From positions 1 through 64,000 of the forward strand of contig JADKAE010000002.1 of NCBI GenBank assembly GCA_016715405.1: 64,000 bases of DNA. The letters are read 5' to 3'. Position 1 is the stretch's first letter; every line of letters starts with the position of its first letter. The notes beneath the pieces were generated by a model. That model did no database searches. It was not told the DNA's origin and saw only the letters and a program-made list of their open reading frames with translations. The stretch is from Saprospiraceae bacterium (lineage in GTDB: Bacteria; Bacteroidota; Bacteroidia; Chitinophagales; Saprospiraceae). The position numbers were made by a program, and so were the translations under genes. Of the stretch, positions 58,569-64,000 are shown piece after piece.

Positions 58569-59273
58569 ATGGAAAAACTAGTAGTCTTAACCGGAGCGGG
58601 AATCAGTGCGGAGAGTGGCATCAAAACCTTCCGCGATGCCGACGGCTTGTGGGAAAACCACGACGTCATGGAAGTGGCCTCGCCCCAGGGCTGGCGCAAA
58701 AACCCGGCATTAGTGCTCGAATTTTACAACCAGCGCCGCCGGCAGTTGGCCGAAGTAGAGCCCAACGAGGCGCACTTTGCCTTATTGGAATTAGAACCCC
58801 ACTTCGAAGTATGCATAGTGACCCAAAACGTAGACGACTTGCACGACCGGGCGGGTAGCAGCCACATCATACACCTGCACGGCGAGTTGCGCAAAGTGCG
58901 CAGTACCAAAGACCCCTCGTTGATTTACCAATGGGAAAAAGACATCATACTGGGCGACACCTGCGAGTTGGGCAGCCAACTGCGGCCGCATATCGTCTGG
59001 TTTGGCGAAGAAGTGCCTCTGCTCATGGATGCGGCGGCTGAGGTATCCAAGGCCGATTACGTCATTATTGTGGGCACTTCTATGCAAGTATACCCTGCTG
59101 CCGGACTGGTAGCATTTGCGCCGCCGCACGCCCGGGTATATTACGTCGACCCCAGGCCTGCTATCAACTATGAGTTGAGACAATCGGCCAATTTGGAGGT
59201 AATTGCCGAAAAAGCCACCACCGGCGTGCGAAAAGTCGTAGATCAACTTTTGTTACATTTGAGCAAAAGCTGA
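58569..59273 (+). CDS. cobB: NAD-dependent protein deacylase, SIRT5-like
   Basis: A 234-residue sirtuin. NAD-binding motifs TGAGISAESGIKTFRDADG and TQNVDDLHDRAG are present; catalytic His is in HIIHLHGEL; GTSMQVYPAAGLV closes the Rossmann fold. Residues Tyr53 and Arg56 in EFYNQRRR match the YxxR pair that in SIRT5-like enzymes binds succinyl or malonyl groups. Zinc-binding Cys are absent (one Cys in DTCELG), as in many class III bacterial enzymes. It removes acyl groups from lysine in the cytoplasm. ATG 58569 with upstream repeats. Not in an operon with the SIR2 gene. Confidence 0.93.
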   Translation: MEKLVVLTGAGISAESGIKTFRDADGLWENHDVMEVASPQGWRKNPALVLEFYNQRRRQLAEVEPNEAHFALLELEPHFEVCIVTQNVDDLHDRAGSSHIIHLHGELRKVRSTKDPSLIYQWEKDIILGDTCELGSQLRPHIVWFGEEVPLLMDAAAEVSKADYVIIVGTSMQVYPAAGLVAFAPPHARVYYVDPRPAINYELRQSANLEVIAEKATTGVRKVVDQLLLHLSKS

Positions 59274-59310
59274 ACATTTATTGAACGGGACATTGAATAA
59301 GTACCTTCCC

Positions 59311-59318
59311 TATATTTG
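59311..59318 (+). promoter_or_regulatory. -7 box TATATTTG
   Basis: TATATTTG matches TANNTTTG and lies 20 bases before the ATG at 59338. The upstream TTG at 59293-59295 is 15 bases away, shorter than usual. Confidence 0.5.
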
Positions 59319-59337
59319 CATCAACAAACAGATAAAT

Positions 59338-59765
59338 ATGATGAATAATACCGCCGCAGTCACTGCATTTATCGATCAGATCATGGCATCCTGGAATTCG
59401 CACGACAAGCAACTTATTCTGAGCTACTACGCCGACGACTATTCGGGGGTGGAAAGCTCTGAAGCAGGCGAATTGTATGGCCGTGACAGCGTGGCGCGAA
59501 TGCTCGACAAGTTTTTGTGGGATTTCCTGATCTGCACCTTTCCCTTATCGATTTTGTACAAAACGGCGACCGGCTTGCTTTGTATTGGAGAGCAGAAGGC
59601 CATCAAACCGGCCCTATCATCAATATTCCGCCTACCGGAAAAAAAGTGTCTATTCAGGGCGTATCTTTTTTACATATAAATGATGGCTTGATTACCCGCG
59701 GCGCCCATTTATGGGATATGGCCGGCATGCTGAGAGATCTGGGGTTGTTGCCCAGACTGTCGTAA
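59338..59765 (+). CDS. NTF2/SnoaL-like protein, frameshifted
   Basis: Reads MMNNTAAVTAFIDQIMASWN and SHDKQLILSYYADDYSGVES in the first frame. After restoring a T in the run near 59523 it continues PDLHLSLIDFVQNGDRLALY, WRAEGHQTGPIINIPPTGKK, ending MAGMLRDLGLLPRLS. This is the cone-shaped SnoaL/NTF2-like fold, as in ester cyclases and small ligand-binding enzymes (about 142 residues). Function is not known. The second ATG of the tandem pair (59341) is an alternative start. A single gene downstream of cobB. Confidence 0.8.
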
Positions 59766-59771
59766 GAGGGG

Positions 59772-59895
59772 GAGACTTGGCGAGGGGGCGACTTTGGGAC
59801 TTTACGACTGTACGACTCGCGACTGGGCAAGAGGTGTCGACCGGGCGAGGGAGCGACTGAAAGGAGTCCCGTACCGACAACGGAGGTCGGGAAGA
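59772..59895. repeat. Mixed spacer with inverted GTACGGGACTC element
   Basis: GACTTTGGGACTTTACGACT and GTACGACTCGCGACTGGGCA match the units at 35179-35230. The element at 59853-59891 is in reverse orientation (GCGACTGAAAGGAGTCCCGT and so on), the complement of 58505-58545. Nothing gene-like lies in 59766-59981. Confidence 0.75.
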
Positions 59896-59981
59896 TGGGG
59901 TATTTTGGGGCAAGTTGGGGCATGGGGTGGTTTAATTCTTACCGAGCATTTAACTTAGCGGAGTAATTAATCCATGTCCAA

Positions 59982-60461
59982 ATGAAAACGATATACTACC
60001 TACCCATTTTGTTGGGATGTGCGGGCTTTTTTGCATGTGCGCCCATTGCATTCGAGCCTTGTCAGCCGCTCTATCTATCTATTGCCTACGACCTCGACGG
60101 TTGGTGCGCCTATGACAATCCCGGTTTCGAATTCAACTACAATACCTGGTGTCAATCCGACAACGAAGTGCTGGAGGTCGTGTTTGACCCGCCGTATAGC
60201 GAAGCGCCAGTGCCAATGATTTTGCAAAGCAAATTAATGAGCTTCGGTTGCGACCTGACTATAGATTATCTGGGGGATTTACCCGGCGCTCCGCCGATGA
60301 GCTATTCCTATCAAATAACCATGCAAGGCGTGTGGTCGGTCATCACCATAGTATTCTCTACCGAAGTGTTTAGCTATCTCACCACGCCGAGCTATCCTCA
60401 TGTCGACAAAAAACTTGCCTGCACCCTCGGCGTGAGGGGGTGGGGGCAGGGTTCGCCCTGA
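59982..60461 (+). CDS. Small lipoprotein of unknown function
   Basis: A 159-residue protein with a lipoprotein-type signal (MKTIYYLPILLGCAGFFAC), where either Cys in LGCAGFFAC may be lipidated. The rest is beta-rich with several Cys (SLAYD-like, DGWCAYDNPG, NTWCQSDNEV, FGCDLTIDYL). No family was recognised. The C-terminal HVDKKLACTLGVRGWGQGSP may read past the natural end, since it overlaps a repeat-bordering stretch. ATG 59982 is the only plausible start. Confidence 0.6.
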   Translation: MKTIYYLPILLGCAGFFACAPIAFEPCQPLYLSIAYDLDGWCAYDNPGFEFNYNTWCQSDNEVLEVVFDPPYSEAPVPMILQSKLMSFGCDLTIDYLGDLPGAPPMSYSYQITMQGVWSVITIVFSTEVFSYLTTPSYPHVDKKLACTLGVRGWGQGSP

Positions 60462-60467
60462 GTTGGG

Positions 60468-60521
60468 ACTGTACGACTGTACGACTGTATGACTGTACGA
60501 CTGTACGACTGTACGACTTTT
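60468..60521. repeat. ACTGTACG array
   Basis: Six or so copies of ACTGTACG (one with ACTGTATG). It lies immediately downstream of the lipoprotein stop and near the stop of the convergent gene. The unit relates to CGACTGTACG at 58463-58476 and 59799-59813. Confidence 0.85.
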
Positions 60522-60557
60522 TTGAACTGGCCGCCGACCGCCGAATATATTTCGCGG

Positions 60558-61217
60558 CTATTGGGAAAAAGCAAACTGGACGATATTGGCGCCCATGCGC
60601 AGGGCCTGCTGTCGCAGCGGCTCGGGGTCTTTATGCACCTCATACGATTCCCAGCCGTCGCTGATATTGCTTTCTGCCGCATAAAGGCAGGCCAGGCGGC
60701 CTTCGATAAAAATACCGTAGGTGCGGGGGCCCTTGCCTTCGTGTTGGTGTACTTTGGGAATACCGTCGTTAAAATCGAATTTTTGATGGTAAACGGGATG
60801 CTGGTAAGGCAGCTCGATGAGTTGTTTGTCGGGAAACACCTTTTTGAGTGCCACCCGGATATAGGGGTCCATGCCGTAGTCGTCGTCAACAAACAAAAAG
60901 CCGCCGCCTTCGAGATAGGTGCGCAGGTTTTCAGCCTCCGCATCGCTGAATACTACGTTGCCGTGCCCCGTCATAAACAGGAAAGGGTGGTTAAAAATCT
61001 CGGCGCTGCCCACGTCTACCGTGGCGTAATCATCGTCGAAATTGGTGCCCAACTGGCTGTTGCAATACCTCGCCAGGTTTTGCAGGGCGTCAACCACCGA
61101 ATACCAGTCGCCGCCGCCACTGTATTTGACCAGGGCGATCTTCATGGTTTGCGCCTGAAGTGCCACATTTAACAACAAAGCGCCCATAAGGGCAAAAAAA
61201 GATTTGGATAGATTCAT
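60558..61217 (-). CDS. DUF4159-domain exported protein
   Basis: A 219-residue protein with signal peptide MNLSKSFFALMGALLLNVAL. The rest matches DUF4159: IALVKYSGGGDWYSVVDALQ, HPFLFMTGHGNVVFSDAEAE, LRTYLEGGGFLFVDDDYGMD and PYQHPVYHQKFDFNDGIPKV, ending in an unbroken C-terminus. These proteins have a glutamine-amidotransferase-like class I fold but without a known catalytic triad and are often encoded beside MoxR ATPase and von Willebrand operons; those genes are not here. ATG 61217 fits the signal better than a longer frame to 61271. Confidence 0.85.
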   Translation of the reverse strand: MNLSKSFFALMGALLLNVALQAQTMKIALVKYSGGGDWYSVVDALQNLARYCNSQLGTNFDDDYATVDVGSAEIFNHPFLFMTGHGNVVFSDAEAENLRTYLEGGGFLFVDDDYGMDPYIRVALKKVFPDKQLIELPYQHPVYHQKFDFNDGIPKVHQHEGKGPRTYGIFIEGRLACLYAAESNISDGWESYEVHKDPEPLRQQALRMGANIVQFAFSQ

Positions 61218-61422
61218 TGTAAGCCACTTGTGTGTGATTACCCAAAATACGTTGTTCAGCCGATAATCCACTTATTAACGCTTGTTTTTCAAATTTGGAT
61301 CTCATTATTTACAAATACTTAGCTTATTTTTTTATCTTTAAAAATCTAATGGCTGTTACCTTTTAAGGATAACAGAGTCCCAAAGACGTTGTAATTTATT
61401 TTCAAACCAAAAATCAATAGAT

Positions 61423-61809
61423 ATGTCACTACAAGATAAGTATCGTCCGGTACTTGACCTAAGTATGAAATTCGGCGTAAAAGACGGCTATGTCAAAGAA
61501 GAAGACGGCAAGCTGAAAATCGGAGGCACTACCGTTACCCAATACGAAAAAGACAAGATTTGGGACCAGATCAAGGCTGCCAATATGGGCAACATGCCTA
61601 CCGACCTCGTGGCCGACATCAAAGTGTCGAATACCGATTACTACCACAAACACGTGGTGGAAAAAGGAGAGTCGCTTTCGAAAATCGCCAAGCACTACTT
61701 CGACGATCCGATGAAATATATGCTGATCTTTAACGCGAACTCCGCCGTCCTGAAAGATCCCGATGTAATCCATCCGGGTCAGGAACTGGTGATTCCGTTT
61801 GATAAGTAA
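61423..61809 (+). CDS. LysM-domain protein
   Basis: A 128-residue cytoplasmic-looking protein. The C-terminal 50 residues form a LysM domain: HHVVEKGESLSKIAKHYFDD-like sequence, MKYMLIFNANSAVLKDPDVI, HPGQELVIPF. The N-terminal 75 residues carry a small all-alpha/beta part (KYRPVLDLSMKFGVKDGYVK, TVTQYEKDKIWDQIKAANMG) seen in potassium-binding or LysM-type proteins of the YgaU class; the similarity is only partial. LysM binds glycans or peptides. Without a signal peptide it is probably cytoplasmic. Promoter-like TATCTTTA lies upstream, near 61330. Confidence 0.75.
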   Translation: MSLQDKYRPVLDLSMKFGVKDGYVKEEDGKLKIGGTTVTQYEKDKIWDQIKAANMGNMPTDLVADIKVSNTDYYHKHVVEKGESLSKIAKHYFDDPMKYMLIFNANSAVLKDPDVIHPGQELVIPFDK

Positions 61810-61828
61810 TATTTAGCACTTAGGTTTT

Positions 61829-61882
61829 AGCAATCAGCGGTTAGCAATTGGCTGACAGCTGATTGCTAACCGCTAACTGCTA
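61829..61882. repeat. GCGGTTAGCAAT inverted repeat
   Basis: AGCAATCAGCGGTTAGCAAT (61829-61848) faces ATTGCTAACCGCTAACTGCT (61863-61882) across a short loop. It separates the LysM gene and the convergent T9SS gene, whose stop codon (61880-61882) forms the last three bases of the stem. Confidence 0.85.
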
Positions 61883-63457
61883 CTCCTGAATAACTACCTT
61901 TCCCACCTGTACCAATCTACCGTTGGTTTTTATCGCGGCATAGTACATTCCCTTCGTCAGCTGCGCAGTATTAATACTCTGTTGGTTATCAGATACTTTT
62001 ACACTTGCCACGGGGCGGCCCAGCATGTCGTACAATTCAAATATAGCCTGGCCGGCGCCATCGTATTCGATGGTTAGTTCGTCGCTTGCCGGATTGGGAT
62101 ACATCCTGATAGCCTGCAATTCAATAGCTTCCTCATTTGAAGTAATGACCGTTGAAGTCGTACAATCGAGGTAGTGGTCGGGATGGTCGCTGTCATCTAT
62201 CACGATATTCTCATCGCTCGGGAAGTGGAAAGTATACGTGAAGTAACACAACATCATCTCGTCAGTGGTGGCCTCGCCCAGGAACACTGCTTGTGGCGGA
62301 CTGTTAGGATTATTCGGATTACTTGCCGTGTTATTGTAGGTGGCATAGCCGTGCAATACCGTACCTGCGGGCAGAAACAGCGGCTGGCGGAAGTCGTAAA
62401 AGCCTTGCCAGTGAAAATCCCAATGGGGAATATTGATCAAGTTAAGCGTGTCGCCATTGGGCAACACCGCAAACGACCGCATCGACTCGCAGATGAGATG
62501 CGCATGCGGGCCTATGCCCAGCACGGTCACCCCTACCGGGATCGTGTATTGGGAGTGAAAGGTTTTTGTCGTATTGGCCGGAATATACAGCGGCCCGTTG
62601 GTCAAAGAAGTGATGTGGTTGAGGGCTGCTTCAATGCTCAAATTGCGCATGGGGCCGTTGGATAACAGCAAGTTCAATCGCGTACTATCAACCTGCCCCG
62701 TACTACCCTGCGGATAGTGTATCTGCAGGATAATTTTGGCGTTTTTGGGCAATTTGATACCCATATTGTTGGGCGTAAATTTGGCGGAAGCGCCCGGCAC
62801 CCACCCACCTAATAATTTCGCGTCTTGTATACCCACACCTCCAAAGCTGCTATAGCCTGGCCCGGGGTCGTTCGCATCCAAAATCAGCGCTTGATTGGTC
62901 GTATCCTGAAATACGAGTACGTGGTGTACGATTTCTCTGTTGCCCGGCAACACTTCAAAACCTGTGATAAATTTATCAGTCGTAAAATTGGTGGGGATCA
63001 CAAAACACCGGTACAGGTCGTTAGAAATGGCCGGCACGGTATACGCGGGAATCGCCCCGGTCCATGTAGGCGAAGAAATTTCTGCCGGCGAGTTGATCTG
63101 CGGCGGATCGGGTTCCTCCGAAGCATTGCCGCGCGGAGCGCCGCCGTTTACCCAGGCGTCGATCAGCGCGATCTCATCGTCACTCAGCAATCGCTCGTGC
63201 GCCAGGGAGTTGAAGCTGGGATCGGGCGGCCAGGGCGGCATGTAGCGGCTCGTGGTGGCGCCTTGCAAAGCATAGCGATACCCGTACGCATCGTCATAGC
63301 TATTGAGCGAAAACGGCCCAATGCCATTGGGGTTGTGGCAGGAAGTGCAATGCGAATACACAATGCAGGCAATATCCGCCGACCAGGTAGGCGTTTGCTG
63401 GGCGTTTAGGGCAAACGCTCCTATGCACGCAAGGAAGCCGAGTAACTGTTTTTTCAT
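61880..63457 (-). CDS. Cytochrome c/copper monooxygenase-like T9SS protein
   Basis: A 525-residue protein with signal peptide MKKQLLGFLACIGAFALNAQ. A c-type haem site CTSCH (37-41) follows. The middle is a peptidylglycine alpha-hydroxylating monooxygenase-type beta domain: REIVHHVLVFQ (paired His), GIGPHAHLICESMRS (His-x-His) and TDEMMLCYFTYTF (Met ligand). The end is a type IX sorting domain (RMYPNPASDELTIEYDGAGQ, KGMYYAAIKTNG). The family acts on C-terminal glycine or related substrates with ascorbate in animals; here haem c may deliver electrons (inference). It is secreted and surface-bound. Confidence 0.85.
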   Translation of the reverse strand: MKKQLLGFLACIGAFALNAQQTPTWSADIACIVYSHCTSCHNPNGIGPFSLNSYDDAYGYRYALQGATTSRYMPPWPPDPSFNSLAHERLLSDDEIALIDAWVNGGAPRGNASEEPDPPQINSPAEISSPTWTGAIPAYTVPAISNDLYRCFVIPTNFTTDKFITGFEVLPGNREIVHHVLVFQDTTNQALILDANDPGPGYSSFGGVGIQDAKLLGGWVPGASAKFTPNNMGIKLPKNAKIILQIHYPQGSTGQVDSTRLNLLLSNGPMRNLSIEAALNHITSLTNGPLYIPANTTKTFHSQYTIPVGVTVLGIGPHAHLICESMRSFAVLPNGDTLNLINIPHWDFHWQGFYDFRQPLFLPAGTVLHGYATYNNTASNPNNPNSPPQAVFLGEATTDEMMLCYFTYTFHFPSDENIVIDDSDHPDHYLDCTTSTVITSNEEAIELQAIRMYPNPASDELTIEYDGAGQAIFELYDMLGRPVASVKVSDNQQSINTAQLTKGMYYAAIKTNGRLVQVGKVVIQE

Positions 63458-63535
63458 TATGCTGATTTTTGGCTTTGACGGTTAGAAGGGGTTGGGGTTT
63501 AATTGGTTTCTCTGATTTGGGTAAACGTTTTATTT

Positions 63536-63630
63536 AGGGCTTAGCAGTCAGGGCTTAGGGCTTAGCGATTAACCGCTAACCGCTAAGCCCTGACTGCTAA
63601 GCCCTGACTGCTAAGCCCTAACTGCTATTA
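63536..63630. repeat. GGGCTTAG array and inverted partner
   Basis: GGCTTAGCAGTCAGGGCTTA is followed by GGGCTTAGCGATTAACCGCT, then the reverse arm AACCGCTAAGCCCTGACTGC twice. The units are of the family at 17752-17847. It fills the gap between two minus-strand genes. Confidence 0.85.
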
Positions 63631-63633
63631 CCC

Positions 63634-64000
63634 CTACCGGCGGTATCTCGTGCCAAAAATCAAACTGCGCTGCCCGCATTGGGTTTTGGCTATGCCGCCC
63701 ACTCCAAACGTCATTTCGAGCGAAATGCCTACGCGAAATGGTTTGGTGGGTTTATAAGCTTCATAAGGCGCGTAATACGTGGGAAATCCGGCTTCTTTTC
63801 CTTTAGCCGAAACCAGATCGGTGAGCCCGTAGGCGGCGCGAAGGCCTATTTTGAGGGTCATCACTTCATTGGCGGCGAGGAAGCCTCCTACGCCAAAAAC
63901 ACCCGAGATGAAGTTGTCTTCGTATTCGCCGTCTATAGGCAGGGGGTCGTTATCGTAGGTCTGGACGAGTTCGCGAACGTGCGAAAACTTGGGGCCCAAT
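63634..64000 (-). CDS. Outer-membrane barrel protein, N-terminus outside window
   Basis: The frame enters from the right edge, so the N-terminus is missing. The 121 visible residues contain strands such as GGFLAANEVMTLKIGLRAAY, KPFRVGISLEMTFGVGGIAK and end GQRSLIFGTRYRR. This is the C-terminal part of a small porin-like barrel of the Bacteroidota type. The class is not further defined. It is preceded (in transcription) by nothing visible and followed by the GGGCTTAG hairpin. Confidence 0.6.
   Translation of the reverse strand, partial: LGPKFSHVRELVQTYDNDPLPIDGEYEDNFISGVFGVGGFLAANEVMTLKIGLRAAYGLTDLVSAKGKEAGFPTYYAPYEAYKPTKPFRVGISLEMTFGVGGIAKTQCGQRSLIFGTRYRR

Noticed and set aside
1..64000. tRNA or rRNA genes
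   Set aside because: No cloverleaf arms or rRNA-like blocks were recognised on either strand; a covariance search would be decisive but was not run.

Overview
The window looks like a chromosomal segment of a Bacteroidota bacterium, probably of the Saprospiria/Chitinophagia part of the phylum (inference). The evidence is four proteins with type IX secretion C-terminal sorting domains or related outer-membrane architecture, TANNTTTG-type promoters, TonB proteins with the Bacteroidota layout, a GWxTD-domain protein, a FecR plus STN-domain pair, a UMF1-type MFS carrier and large WD40/TPR proteins. No rRNA, tRNA or CRISPR array was seen.

Layout: 1-8.3 kb, on the minus strand, holds a TPR protein, TonB, gcvH, citrate synthase, a DUF2807 lipoprotein, an outer-membrane barrel, an STN/surface-repeat protein and FecR. 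At 8.7-9.5 kb is truA. At 9.5-16.5 kb is a tight three-gene operon: SIR2-like protein, membrane-spanning nSTAND1-type NTPase, exported protein with about 20 WD40 repeats. It looks like a split signal-transducing immunity module and is the most interesting gene cluster here. At 16.7-25.8 kb are bacilliredoxin, a GWxTD protein, ETF-quinone oxidoreductase with a fused EtfB-EtfA, an MFS carrier and a RimK-like ligase. At 25.8-34.8 kb are a two-component system, a PIN toxin-antitoxin pair inside direct repeats, a barrel, TonB, a TPR protein of mixed base composition and a YhcG-type nuclease inside direct repeats. At 35-41.5 kb is an RND efflux operon with its TetR regulator and probable operators. 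At 41.8-44.6 kb are recG and rbfA. At 44.6-55.5 kb are three giant T9SS-secreted proteins, two sharing a duplicated 3' segment. At 55.8-64 kb are an amidase, a bifunctional NAD(P)HX repair enzyme, a SIRT5-like deacylase, small exported proteins, a LysM protein and a cytochrome c/copper monooxygenase-like secreted protein.

Two features run through the whole window. First, most intergenic spacers hold short tandem repeats of 6-8 bp units, each usually facing a reverse-complement array, so that each spacer can fold into a long hairpin. The unit differs between spacers, and some families recur. One family is attached to a conserved promoter-leader. Second, about two dozen conserved genes are broken by single-base frameshifts, mostly in homopolymers. 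They include recG, the RND pump, ETF and Nnr. I read these as uncorrected indels of a long-read assembly rather than decay, so broken genes are given as one CDS spanning both frames with the shift position stated.
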